From Syntrophomonadaceae bacterium (GTDB lineage: Bacteria; Bacillota; Dethiobacteria; DTU022): DNA of 39,210 nt. The notes beneath the pieces were generated by a model, which saw only the letters and a program-made list of their open reading frames with translations, had not been told where the DNA came from and made no database searches. Of this stretch, positions 14,783 through 22,883 are shown piece after piece; the first letter of the stretch is position 1, and every line of letters starts with the position of its first letter. Both the position numbers and the translations under genes were made by a program. The stretch spans positions 1 through 39,210 of the forward strand of contig PWFM01000207.1 of NCBI GenBank assembly GCA_003553895.1, written 5' to 3'.

Positions 14783-16411
14783 TTAACCGAGAGTTGCCGT
14801 TAGATCTTCCTCGGCGGTGCTGATGGGCATAATATTAAATTTATCCACAAGGACATCAAGCACGTTCGGGGAAATAAAAGCAGGCATAGTCGGTCCGAGG
14901 CGGATATCTTTCAAGCCGAGATAGAGCAGGGTAAGCAGGATAGCTACTGCTTTCTGTTCATACCAGGAGATAATCAGTGAAAGCGGCAGATCGTTTAAGT
15001 CAAGATCGAAAGCTTCCGACAGGGCAGAAGCTACCTTGATCGCTGAATAAGCATCATTACACTGCCCCATGTCAAGTAATCTCGGGATGCCACCGATATC
15101 ACCCAGGTCCTGGTCGTAGAAGCGGTACTTACCGCAGGCCAGGGTCAGCACCAGGCTATCAGGCGGTGTTTTTTCCACGAACTCGGTATAATAGTTGCGC
15201 CCCGGCTTGGCCCCATCACAGCCGGCCACAAGGTATATATGCCTGAGATCACCGCCCTTTACCGCCTCAACTACCTTGTCGGCAACCTCCAACACGGCGT
15301 TGTGCGCAAATCCAACTTTAACGCTTCCTTTGTCCTCATCCGCAGTGAACCCGGGCATAGAAAGAGCCTTTTCAATTACCTCACTGTAATCATCACCAAC
15401 CAGATGTGTCGCACCCGGCCAGCCAACCATTTCCCGGGTATAGATATTTGCAAAATATGGTTCTTTAGGCTCCCTGAGGCAGTTGGTGGTCATCACAATA
15501 GGGCCGGGAAAATCAACAAATTCCTTCTGCTGGTTTTGCCAGGCGGTACCGAAATTACCGTAAAGGTGATCGTATTTATTTAATTCCGGATAGCCGTGGG
15601 CCGGAAGCATTTCACCGTGAGTATAAACGTTAATATCTTTACCTTTAGTCTGCTCCATGATCTTTTTCAAGTCATAAAGATCATGGCCGGAAACTAAAAT
15701 ACACTTCCCCTTCTTATAACCCAGGGGAACTTCGGTGGGAACCGGATTTCCAAAGGCTCCGGTGTTAGCAGTATCGAGCAGTTCCATGGCCTTCAGGTTA
15801 ACCTCTCCGCACTTTAAAACAAGTCCTAGCCAATCTTCCATAGAAAGATCCAGGTTATTCAGCGAAGCAAGGCCTTCGTGGATATAAGCATAAATACTGT
15901 CATCTTCCTGGCCGAGGATACCGGCATGATGGGCGTAGGCCGAGATGCCTTTTATACCAAAGTACATGGCCTGCTGCAGGGAAACATTATCCCCGGGGAC
16001 TTCCTTATTCCAGGGCTGCCCGATCGCTTCTCCCTGTTTAATCATTCCTTCCTTGTCAGGCGCAGGCTGAAAAGTGACAGGAGGTACAGAAGAATCAACT
16101 TTACCTCCTGCCGCCTCAACCTTTTCTTTTAGATCCTCCCTCAAACTAACCGCTTCGCGTATAAATTCCACAAATCTATCCGGATCAAAATTAACATTGG
16201 TCAGGGTAGAAAACAGGGCTTCTGCGGTAAAACGGTTTACCTTTTCATCAACTACCCCAACCCTGCGACCTTCATGGGCAAACAGGGCAATCCCCTTGAC
16301 CACGTGACCCAATAAATCTTGCAGGGTCGCAACCTCGTGGGATTTTCCACAAACACCTTTGACAGTACAACCTTGCCCTTTAGCAGTTTGCTCACACTGG
16401 TTACAAAACAT
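14783..16411 (-). CDS. hcp: Hybrid cluster protein (hydroxylamine reductase type)
   Basis: The 542-residue protein has the usual Hcp length. The N-terminus MFCNQCEQTAKGQGC and VKGVCGK gives the four cysteines of the [4Fe-4S] cluster. Hybrid-cluster ligands appear in YTHGEMLPAHGYPEL, TTNCLREP, VAGCDGAKPGRNYY, LTLACGKYRFYDQDLG and DMGQCNDAYSA. Hcp reduces NO or hydroxylamine and protects Fe-S enzymes, and it can transnitrosylate proteins. AGGAGGG precedes the ATG. An Rrf2 regulator gene ends 24 nt upstream on the same strand, so the pair is one operon. Confidence 0.97.
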   Translation of the reverse strand: MFCNQCEQTAKGQGCTVKGVCGKSHEVATLQDLLGHVVKGIALFAHEGRRVGVVDEKVNRFTAEALFSTLTNVNFDPDRFVEFIREAVSLREDLKEKVEAAGGKVDSSVPPVTFQPAPDKEGMIKQGEAIGQPWNKEVPGDNVSLQQAMYFGIKGISAYAHHAGILGQEDDSIYAYIHEGLASLNNLDLSMEDWLGLVLKCGEVNLKAMELLDTANTGAFGNPVPTEVPLGYKKGKCILVSGHDLYDLKKIMEQTKGKDINVYTHGEMLPAHGYPELNKYDHLYGNFGTAWQNQQKEFVDFPGPIVMTTNCLREPKEPYFANIYTREMVGWPGATHLVGDDYSEVIEKALSMPGFTADEDKGSVKVGFAHNAVLEVADKVVEAVKGGDLRHIYLVAGCDGAKPGRNYYTEFVEKTPPDSLVLTLACGKYRFYDQDLGDIGGIPRLLDMGQCNDAYSAIKVASALSEAFDLDLNDLPLSLIISWYEQKAVAILLTLLYLGLKDIRLGPTMPAFISPNVLDVLVDKFNIMPISTAEEDLTATLG

Positions 16412-16435
16412 TTTATCCCTCCTAAAATCATTGTA

Positions 16436-16858
16436 TTACCCAAAAATGTTGTCGTTATCTTCCCTTACCAGGTCGGCAAATGTTTCCCTGTCCAGTTCGG
16501 ATAACAGGGCGTCCTGGGCCCTCTGCAGGATCACGTGCACCTGGCAGGACGACCGATTCTTACAATAGCTATTGTCAGCCAGGCACGGATTAATAGCCAC
16601 TTCGCCTTCGATAGCGCCGACGACGTCGGCAATGGTAAACAACTCCGGCTTTACAGCAAGCCTGATCCCTCCCTGCATGCCTCTCCTGGTTTCCACAAAC
16701 CCGGTCCGAGTAAGCATCTGAACAGTTTTACTTAAAAACGTCTCCGGTAATTCTTGCTTGACCGAAACAGCCCTGCTCTGGATAAATTCCCCCTTCGGCA
16801 ATTTAGCCAGTTCCAGTAAAGCCCTTATTGCATATTCACTCTGCCGTGTAATCTGCAT
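16436..16858 (-). CDS. Rrf2 family Fe-S regulator (NsrR/IscR-like)
   Basis: The 140-residue protein has the Rrf2 winged helix starting MQITRQSEYAIRALLELAKL, with recognition region FLSKTVQMLTRTGFVETRRG and wing GGIRLAV. A cysteine cluster CLADNSYCKNRSSC (C-x6-C-x5-C) near residues 91-104 would hold an Fe-S cluster, as in NsrR. Placement directly upstream of hcp fits an NO-sensing repressor of hcp. The exact sensor type (NO, iron or redox) is not decided by the sequence. I could not identify a convincing operator in the A/T-rich region 16859-17024. Confidence 0.88.
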   Translation of the reverse strand: MQITRQSEYAIRALLELAKLPKGEFIQSRAVSVKQELPETFLSKTVQMLTRTGFVETRRGMQGGIRLAVKPELFTIADVVGAIEGEVAINPCLADNSYCKNRSSCQVHVILQRAQDALLSELDRETFADLVREDNDNIFG

Positions 16859-17024
16859 TATCCTGCCTCAGCCTCTCCAGCGTATTTTTAATTGGTCGGA
16901 TTTCAGAACAATGGCATAAAAGAACCGGCCCTGGAACACTATAAACAAGATATATTTTACCTTATTACTATTGTTTCTGTACAAAAAAAACAAATCCTGC
17001 CCGCAGATCAAATTTTTTTGTTTT

Positions 17025-17155
17025 TCTATACCAACCCTGACCATAATCCCCAGGTCCATATAGTACTTTGCAGAACACATTTCAGTAACCAGGTCGGCCC
17101 GCCCGCCAATCTCCGGCGGCACTTTGCGGCCGGTTAAAACCACGTCCATGAAGGC
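17025..17155 (-). pseudogene. CobO/BtuR C-terminal fragment (corrinoid adenosyltransferase)
   Basis: The minus strand reads MDVVLTGRKVPPEIGGRADL followed by VTEM and, after a short gap, LGIMVRVGIE. This matches the C-terminal end of cob(I)alamin adenosyltransferases (V.LTGR..P.E....ADLVTEM...K.....G......GIE). The nucleotide-binding N-terminal two thirds is absent, and the frame runs on into A/T-rich non-homologous sequence. It abuts a PadR fragment on the opposite strand. Confidence 0.6.
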
Positions 17156-17268
17156 TTTTTTGGGGGTTCATCCAGTTACACATCCTGTATCATGCCGGCA
17201 AGGGACCGGTTTACGGCGTTTACATGATCGAAGTGTTAAAACGGCACGTCTATCACGTCAGCGCCGGC
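17150..17268 (+). pseudogene. PadR regulator fragment
   Basis: The plus strand reads FIQLHILYHAGKGPVYGVYM, then IEVLKRHVYHVSAG, with one extra G before it shifting the frame. It is clearly related to residues about 14-49 of the intact PadR at 5109. The recognition helix and C-terminus are missing, and after VSAG the sequence continues into an unrelated fragment. Confidence 0.75.
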
Positions 17269-17301
17269 CATGACGGAGCCCAGGGCCACCTCGTTTACAT
17301 C
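17260..17301 (-). pseudogene. Possible MoaD-like carrier tail fragment
   Basis: The minus strand reads DVNEVALGSVMAGAD, which resembles the end of the carrier domain in the fusion at 8065-9537 (DGDEVALVPAIAGGS). It is very short and on its own not convincing. Its position next to a YeeE remnant, in the same order as the intact operon, gives it weight. Confidence 0.3.
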
Positions 17302-17506
17302 CCCGAGAACGGATTCACCCCCCCCGCAGGGGCCATGCGCGAACCCAAGCTTATGATCATAGCTTCCAATACCGCATTGATGCCCGGTTATGGCGGAAAG
17401 CAAACCAATCCCTGCAGGCGGAACTAGAACAAATATCTCCCTTTTGCAGTAAAATGGCGTAAATCAACCCGAAACCAATTTTCAGCAGGTAATTATCCAC
17501 TATCCC
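17295..17506 (-). pseudogene. YeeE/TsuA transporter remnant
   Basis: The minus strand reads GIVDNYLLKIGFGLIYAILL, then QKGDICSSSACRDWFAFRHN, matching the N-terminus of the intact TsuA (LLLMGAGFGLVYGVLLQKGD, CFVSAFRDWFAFKHN). In the next frame it goes straight to INAVLEAMIISLGSRMAPAG, matching the intact NAILGGALMGLGSRMAPGC near residue 330. About 270 residues between these points are deleted, and a stop follows. It is a dead, collapsed homologue rather than a recent exact copy, as many positions differ. Confidence 0.8.
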
Positions 17507-17648
17507 ACTACCACACCATCCTCATCTCCGGGCTAATATATAATTATTGCTATAGTGTTTATAAAATATAGGGTAAAAAAATAATCCGTCAAAGCCCCGC
17601 GGCACAAAATTTGCCTTAAAGAAACAAAAAAGATCTGTTTGCTGCGTG

Positions 17649-17678
17649 TTGACTATCCTATAATGCCTATGGTATAAC
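17649..17678 (+). promoter_or_regulatory. Promoter of the ferric ABC operon
   Basis: TTGACT (17649-17654), 18 nt, TATAAC (17673-17678). A TATAAT also lies at 17659-17664 with a weak -35. The resulting leader would be about 200 nt. I saw no convincing Fur box. The stretch 17507-17648 before it holds nothing I recognise. Confidence 0.5.
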
Positions 17679-17689
17679 TATCATTAGCA

Positions 17690-17887
17690 GGGGTTAAATC
17701 AACCCGTAGAAATGGAAGGCAAAGAAAAATGTTTAACGGCCCTGGAACAGCAAAAGTCCCACCAACTGTGTTCAGTTGGAAGTTGTTTCCGGCAGAACGG
17801 AGGAGATTATTTTTACCCTAATTGTTAGGGCTACCTAAATTTTATACTACCGGGACGCCGTTCCTGGAACAGGAGGTTGATTCTCAA
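17690..17887 (+). promoter_or_regulatory. Structured leader of the ferric ABC operon
   Basis: Three short hairpins are visible: GGGTT/AACCC (17691-17705), CCAACTG-TGTT-CAGTTGG (17762-17779) and CCCTAA-TTG-TTAGGG (17816-17830). None is followed by a T-run. The stretch TTTAACGG followed by CCCACCAACTGTG recalls parts of the cobalamin riboswitch, but its GGTG..AATCC element is missing, so no riboswitch is claimed. Confidence 0.3.
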
Positions 17888-18937
17888 ATGATAAATTCTA
17901 AATGGTTAAAATACAGCTTGTTTACAGCGGTTGCCTTCATAATGGCCGCCCTGCCTTTCACGCTTGTCGGCTGCGCGCCGGGCGGTGGGAGCGAGGGTGA
18001 GCTCGTCGTTTACAACGCCCGCAGCGAAACCTTCGTGAAACCGCTCCTGGAACAATTCGAATCAGAAATGGGGATCCGGGTCAGGGTCCTTTCCGGCAGG
18101 GAAGAGCTGGTCAACCAGATCGAAGAAGAAAGGAACAATGTCCGGGCCGATATATTCATTTCCAACGACGCCGGGGCCATGGAGTACCTGCGCCGCCAGG
18201 ACCTGCTGGCGCCAAATGATGCCCCGGCCCTGGGAAAAATCGATCAGCGATTCCGCGCCGCCGACGGTTCCTGGGTGGGCTTATCTGCCCGGGCCCGGGT
18301 CCTGATCTATAACAAGAACCTGATCAGCGAGGAGGAAATGCCTGAGTCTCTCAGGGAGCTGGCCGATCCCGAGTGGGCCGGCCGCTTTATGATCACCAGG
18401 GGCGGCAACATCTCCATGGTTACCCATGTAGCCGCCCTGCGGAAAGCCTGGGGAGACGAAGAAACCCGCACCTGGCTCTCGGGTTTAAGTGAAAATGCCG
18501 GCGCCATCACCGGCGGCCACACCGACATCCGCCGGGCCGTGGGAGCAGGCGAATACCTCATTGGCCTGGTCAACAACTATTATTACCACCTCCAGCTCGA
18601 AGAGGACCGGGATAACAATGTCGGGGCTGTTTACCCTGACCAGGGCGAAGGAGAAATCGGGACTTTTGTCAATGTCGCCGGGGTAGCCCTGATCAATGAC
18701 GGGCCCAATAAAGAAACCGCCCGGGCTTTCATCGACTGGATCCTGGAAGATGAACAGCAGCACGAGTTTTCCTACCACAGCAAGGAAACCCCTCTTAACC
18801 CGGATATCCCGGCGCCGGAAGGGGCAAAACCAATCGACCGGTACAGGGCTATGGATATTAACCTGGCCAACCTGGGTCCGCACTGGCCGGACGCCAAAGA
18901 ACTGATCCAGGAATCGGGGCTCGACCTCGGCATTTAA
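17888..18937 (+). CDS. Ferric iron ABC transporter substrate-binding lipoprotein
   Basis: The 349-residue protein has a signal peptide ending in the lipobox LVGC (near residue 30), so it is a lipoprotein outside the membrane. The mature part begins ELVVYNARSETFVKPLLEQF, typical of FutA/AfuA/FbpA-type proteins, and contains NNYYYH, the adjacent tyrosines that bind Fe3+ in that family. ATG 17888 follows AGGAGG. It heads an operon with a double permease and an ATPase. The operon is visibly more GC-rich than the genes right of 22.7 kb. Substrates other than iron (thiamin, phosphonate) are used by distant relatives, but the tyrosine pair favours iron. Confidence 0.87.
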   Translation: MINSKWLKYSLFTAVAFIMAALPFTLVGCAPGGGSEGELVVYNARSETFVKPLLEQFESEMGIRVRVLSGREELVNQIEEERNNVRADIFISNDAGAMEYLRRQDLLAPNDAPALGKIDQRFRAADGSWVGLSARARVLIYNKNLISEEEMPESLRELADPEWAGRFMITRGGNISMVTHVAALRKAWGDEETRTWLSGLSENAGAITGGHTDIRRAVGAGEYLIGLVNNYYYHLQLEEDRDNNVGAVYPDQGEGEIGTFVNVAGVALINDGPNKETARAFIDWILEDEQQHEFSYHSKETPLNPDIPAPEGAKPIDRYRAMDINLANLGPHWPDAKELIQESGLDLGI

Positions 18938-18962
18938 ATACAAAATAGGAGATGGAGCGGTT

Positions 18963-20600
18963 ATGGCTGAAAAACAAACACTTTGCCAGGATAAGAGCAG
19001 GCCGGCGCTGTCCCTGCAGGAGATCCTGCAGAAGCCTTCCCGCTTCCGGCTTTATATCTGGCGCGGAAATCCCCCGGGTTTTGTCCCCGAAGCTCTGGCC
19101 CTCTTTACAGCCCTGGTCATGTTTATCCCTATCCTTTATGTCATGGTCCGGGGTTTCCAGGGCGGCTGGGAAAGATGGCTTTCCCTGCTCGACACCCGCA
19201 TCCCCCAGCTGCTCTGGAACACCCTCAGCCTGACTGCGGCCGTCTCCCTTGGCGCCCTTTTGATCGGGGTGGTAGCAGCCTGGCTGGTAACGCGCACCGA
19301 TTTGCCCTACCGCAGGACCTGGGCCTGGCTGCTGGCCTTGCCGCTGGTAATCCCGCCTTACGTCGGGGCCATCTCCTACATAATCATATTCGGGCCGCAG
19401 GGCCTGCTCAGAAATATCCTGGGGCATTCTCCCGTCGATATTTACTCCTTCGGCGGGGTGGCCCTGGTTCTGACCCTGTTCACCTACCCTTATGTCTATT
19501 TGATCACTTCGGCGGCCCTGAAAAGGTTCAACCTCAATTACGAGGAAGCAGGCCGGATCGCGGGGCTGAGCTACCCGCAGGTCTTCTTGAAAATCATCCT
19601 GCCCCTTTTACGCCCGGCCATGGGGGCGGGGTTTCTGCTGGTCGCCCTCTATACTCTTGCCGATTTCGGGCTGGTGAGCATGCTCCGCTACACCACCTTT
19701 ACTACGGCTATTTACTTCCAAACGGGCAGTTTTGACCGCCATTCGGCGGCGGTTTTAAGCATGGTCTTGATCATGATCACCCTGGTAATCCTAGGCCTGG
19801 AGTACCGCACCCGCAGCAGGCAGAAGTATTTCCAAACTGCCGGGTCTTACCGGGAACCAGATCCCCTGCAGCTGGGGCGGTGGCGGCCGGCCGCTTTGGC
19901 CGGCCTGGGCATAATTGCCGCCGCAGCCCTGGGCCTGCCGCTTTCCGTCCTGGTTTACTGGTCCTATTACGGCATTGCCCGCGGCGCCCTGGACAGCCGT
20001 TTCCTTGAATATTCCTACCACAGCCTTTTAACTGCCGGCGCGGCAGCAGCGGCCTGTGCGGTTTTAGCCCTGCCCCTGGTCTACCTTAAATCCAGGCACC
20101 CGTCGGTGCTGAGCAGTTTCTATGAAAAGCTGGCCCTGGCCGGCTACGCCCTGCCGGGAGTGATCATCGCCCTGGGCATGGTCTTTATCTTTAACAACTA
20201 CATCCCGGCCCTTTACGGCACCGCAGTAGTCCTGGTTTTAGCTTATATCATCCGCTTCCTGCCCCAGGCCATGCAGGCGGAAAGCTCGTCACTGAACCAG
20301 GTTTCGCCCCGGCTGGACGAAGCCGGGCGCAGCCTGGGCTATTCGCCCTGGCAGGTTGTCACCCGCCTGATCCTGCCATTGATCCGGCCCGGTGTCCTGG
20401 CCGGGATGGCCCTGGTTTTCGTCAATGCGGTCAAAGAGCTGCCGGCCACCCTGCTGCTGCGGCCGCCGGGCATGGACACCCTGGCCGTGCGGATCTGGAT
20501 CGAGGCATCTGAAGGATTTTACGAAATGGCCGCGCCGGCCTCGCTATTGATTATCATCGTTTCGGCTCTGCCCCTGAAGTGGCTGATCAGCCGTTTTTAA
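18963..20600 (+). CDS. Ferric iron ABC transporter permease (FbpB-like, double domain)
   Basis: The 545-residue protein has about 12 membrane segments in two homologous halves. Each half has an EAA-type loop that docks the ATPase: EEAGRIAGLSYPQVFLKIIL and DEAGRSLGYSPWQVVTRLIL. This is the normal fused permease of Fbp/Sfu/Afu iron transporters. A soluble N-terminal stretch of about 45 residues precedes the first membrane segment. It starts 25 nt after the binding-protein stop. Confidence 0.9.
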   Translation: MAEKQTLCQDKSRPALSLQEILQKPSRFRLYIWRGNPPGFVPEALALFTALVMFIPILYVMVRGFQGGWERWLSLLDTRIPQLLWNTLSLTAAVSLGALLIGVVAAWLVTRTDLPYRRTWAWLLALPLVIPPYVGAISYIIIFGPQGLLRNILGHSPVDIYSFGGVALVLTLFTYPYVYLITSAALKRFNLNYEEAGRIAGLSYPQVFLKIILPLLRPAMGAGFLLVALYTLADFGLVSMLRYTTFTTAIYFQTGSFDRHSAAVLSMVLIMITLVILGLEYRTRSRQKYFQTAGSYREPDPLQLGRWRPAALAGLGIIAAAALGLPLSVLVYWSYYGIARGALDSRFLEYSYHSLLTAGAAAAACAVLALPLVYLKSRHPSVLSSFYEKLALAGYALPGVIIALGMVFIFNNYIPALYGTAVVLVLAYIIRFLPQAMQAESSSLNQVSPRLDEAGRSLGYSPWQVVTRLILPLIRPGVLAGMALVFVNAVKELPATLLLRPPGMDTLAVRIWIEASEGFYEMAAPASLLIIIVSALPLKWLISRF

Positions 20601-20641
20601 AGGGGAAAGTTATCTTGGAGAAAAGAGGAAGTGATACCGCC

Positions 20642-21691
20642 ATGATTGCAATAGAACTGATCAAGGTCAAAAAAAAATATCCGGGCTGCAGCGTGCCCGC
20701 GGTGGACAACCTGTCGCTGGCCGTTGAAAAAGGGGAGATAATGACCATCCTCGGACCCAGCGGCTGCGGAAAAACCACCACCCTGCGCCTGATCGCGGGC
20801 TTCGAGCGCCCGGACGGTGGCACCATTGCCCTGGCCGGACGAACCGTTACCGGACCGGGACAGTGGGTCCCGCCGGAAAAAAGAAAGGGGGGCATGGTTT
20901 TCCAGGATTATGCCCTATTCCCTCACCTGAGCGTGGAAGAAAACATCGCCCTGGGCCCACCCGGGGAAAACAGGAAAGAAAAAGCCGACGAGATGGCCGC
21001 CCTGGTCAATCTTGCAGGCCTGGAAAAACGCTATCCCCATGAACTTTCCGGCGGACAGCAGCAGAGGGTAGCCCTGGGCCGGGCCCTGGCCGGCAACCCG
21101 GTCGTGGTCCTGCTCGACGAACCTTTCAGCAACCTCGACACCGATCTGCGCAACCACATGCGCCGGGAAGTGACAAAAATCATCAAGGCCGCCGGAACAA
21201 CTGCGGTCTTTGTTACCCACGACTTAAAAGACGCCCTGGCCGTTTCAGACCGGGTAGCGGTGATCAGGGACGGCCGTTTGGAGCAGGTGGGGACGCCGGT
21301 CGATATTTACCGCCACCCGGAAACAGAATTTGTGGCCGCCTTTGTCGGCAAATCCACCATCCTGGAGGGGGAAATCGGCCCTGATCACTGCTCGGTCAAA
21401 ACAGCCATCGGCATGATCCCCTGTGGCCACACCCACAACCTGCCTGCAGGCCGGCCGGTAAAAGTGTCCATCCGACCGGACAGCTTTGAGCAGGACACGG
21501 AAGGCGATATCAGGGGGATAATCAGGGAAACCACCTACGGGGGAAACGAGATCGAGGCCCTTCTTGAGGCACACACCGGCAACGGCCCCGTCAACCTGCA
21601 GGTCCACATCCATCCGGAAGAAAACGTCCGGGAAGGCACTGAGCTCCGCTTCCATGTCCTGCCCGAATTCGTGGCAGTCATCGACTCATAA
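20642..21691 (+). CDS. Ferric iron ABC transporter ATPase (FbpC-like)
   Basis: The 349-residue protein has Walker A GPSGCGKT, the Q-loop VFQDYALFPHL, the signature ELSGGQQQRVALGRALA, Walker B VVLLDEPFSNLD and H-loop VTHD. A C-terminal TOBE-like domain (about 240-349) includes KVSIRPDSFEQD. ATG 20642 is chosen by homology; a TTG at 20615 has the better-spaced ribosome site (AGGGGAAAG), so nine more residues are possible. The gene follows the permease closely. No T-tailed terminator follows it. Confidence 0.9.
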   Translation: MIAIELIKVKKKYPGCSVPAVDNLSLAVEKGEIMTILGPSGCGKTTTLRLIAGFERPDGGTIALAGRTVTGPGQWVPPEKRKGGMVFQDYALFPHLSVEENIALGPPGENRKEKADEMAALVNLAGLEKRYPHELSGGQQQRVALGRALAGNPVVVLLDEPFSNLDTDLRNHMRREVTKIIKAAGTTAVFVTHDLKDALAVSDRVAVIRDGRLEQVGTPVDIYRHPETEFVAAFVGKSTILEGEIGPDHCSVKTAIGMIPCGHTHNLPAGRPVKVSIRPDSFEQDTEGDIRGIIRETTYGGNEIEALLEAHTGNGPVNLQVHIHPEENVREGTELRFHVLPEFVAVIDS

Positions 21692-21756
21692 CTTTGAATC
21701 CTCTGTGGCCATGCGGATAAATTCGTTAATACAGGACTAAATCCTGTCCAGGAACA

Positions 21757-21768
21757 GTAACCGGTTAC
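21757..21768. promoter_or_regulatory. 12-bp palindrome upstream of the RnfD-like gene
   Basis: GTAACCGGTTAC is a perfect palindrome about 57 bp upstream of the predicted start point of the next gene. It uses the same GTAAC/GTTAC words as the palindrome at 1020-1035, in the opposite order. A regulator site is possible but unproven. Confidence 0.35.
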
Positions 21769-21783
21769 CTGCTTGGATCTATG

Positions 21784-21813
21784 TTGATTGCTGCCAGTAA
21801 TTTGCTCTATAAT
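21784..21813 (+). promoter_or_regulatory. Promoter of the RnfD-like gene
   Basis: TTGATT (21784-21789), 18 nt, TATAAT (21808-21813). The leader is about 20 nt and includes AAAGGAGG. The gene is thus expressed on its own rather than only from the iron operon. Confidence 0.65.
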
Positions 21814-21841
21814 GGTCATATACAAAGGAGGAAAAATCAAT

Positions 21842-22699
21842 ATGAAGATGATGAAAGGAATGCTCATTGCTCTGGCTCCGGTGACGCTCTTTGCCCTATA
21901 TTCTTTCCGCCTTAATGCACTGCTCTTAATTCTGGTCAGCGTGGCCGCAGCTGTAGCTTCGGAAGCACTGTACCAGTACTTAACAAAAAAGCCGATCAAG
22001 ATAAAGGACCTAAGCGCGATAGTGACCGGCCTGCTCTTGGCGCTGACCGTCTCACCTTCCCTGCCCCTTTATGTTGTAGCAGCCGGCGCCGTTTTCGGTA
22101 TTGTAATCGGCAAACAGCTCTTCGGCGGTTACGGTAAAAATATTTTCAACCCGGCTCTTTTTGGCCGACTGTTTATTATTTATGCTTTCCCGGGAACGAT
22201 GGATCCGTGGTTAACACCGGTAAACGGTATAGCCACAGCCACCCCGCTGCAGATCCTGCGCAGTGAAGGAGCGTTGACCCCCTTGCCGGATCTTTTCTTG
22301 GGAACAATACCGGGCAGCCTGGGAGAAACATCGGCACTGCTGCTTTTGATCGGAGCAGCCTGGTTAATCTATAACCGCTATGCCAACTGGCGTATCCCGC
22401 TAAGCTGCCTGGCCGCTGTGATCATCGTTTGCCTGTTAACCGGCCAGAACGTTCTATTTCACCTGTTATCCGGAAGCCTGCTCCTGGGCGCATTTTTCAT
22501 GGCTACCGACCCGATAACTTCACCGAAAACACAGCTAGGACGCTATATTTTCGGCTTTGGGGTGGGTCTGATCATCATGGCCATGCGCCTGTGGGGATGG
22601 CTGCCGGAAGGAACTACATTTGCCATCATTGCTATGAACCTGTTTGTTCCCCTGATCACCCGCTATACCAGACCTAAAAAAAAGCCACAGACAGTTTAA
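21842..22699 (+). CDS. RnfD/NqrB-like membrane flavoprotein subunit (orphan)
   Basis: The 285-residue protein has about nine membrane segments and RnfD/NqrB hallmarks: KDLSAIVTGLLLALTVSPSL, GKQLFGGYGKNIFNPALFGR, a threonine-rich GIATATPLQ near residue 130 in the region where NqrB/RnfD carry covalent FMN, and GAFFMATDPITSP. RnfD normally works inside a six-subunit Rnf complex, but no other rnf gene is present in the window. It has its own promoter and AGGAGG site. It may serve as an isolated flavin-bearing electron channel, perhaps with other membrane redox proteins; partner and flavinylation are unproven. Confidence 0.85.
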   Translation: MKMMKGMLIALAPVTLFALYSFRLNALLLILVSVAAAVASEALYQYLTKKPIKIKDLSAIVTGLLLALTVSPSLPLYVVAAGAVFGIVIGKQLFGGYGKNIFNPALFGRLFIIYAFPGTMDPWLTPVNGIATATPLQILRSEGALTPLPDLFLGTIPGSLGETSALLLLIGAAWLIYNRYANWRIPLSCLAAVIIVCLLTGQNVLFHLLSGSLLLGAFFMATDPITSPKTQLGRYIFGFGVGLIIMAMRLWGWLPEGTTFAIIAMNLFVPLITRYTRPKKKPQTV

Positions 22700-22883
22700 C
22701 CGCAAACAGACGGCAGGCCAATTATTCATTGCCCCTAAAACTGACTTTCCTCAGCAATACCCGGTTTAAATGATATGCTCCCCTTAACGGTAAGCCGGTT
22801 TCAAACAGCTGCTGATAGGGAAGCATCCTTATATCCATAAGCATTAGAGTTTACAGGAGGCTTTAAAAAAAGCTAAGCTTCGA

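Noticed and set aside
16868..17149. A 93-codon minus-strand frame as an intact small protein
   Set aside because: Only the first 45 or so residues resemble CobO; the rest is translated A/T-rich DNA upstream of the Rrf2 gene, and the enzyme's nucleotide-binding part is missing.
17673..17690. Fur box at TATAACTATCATTA before the ferric transporter
   Set aside because: It matches too few positions of the 19-bp Fur consensus and has no clear symmetry.
17700..17800. Cobalamin riboswitch
   Set aside because: Only scattered similarity; the conserved GGTG..AATCC and full CCCGCCACTGT elements are absent or altered.
17816..17830. CCCTAA-TTG-TTAGGG hairpin as a terminator in the ferric operon leader
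   Set aside because: The stem is only 6 bp and no T-run follows it.
22850..22870. CAGGAGGCTTTAAAAAAAG as the ribosome site of a plus-strand gene
   Set aside because: No start codon with an open frame follows; the next bases are the end of the minus-strand protease gene.
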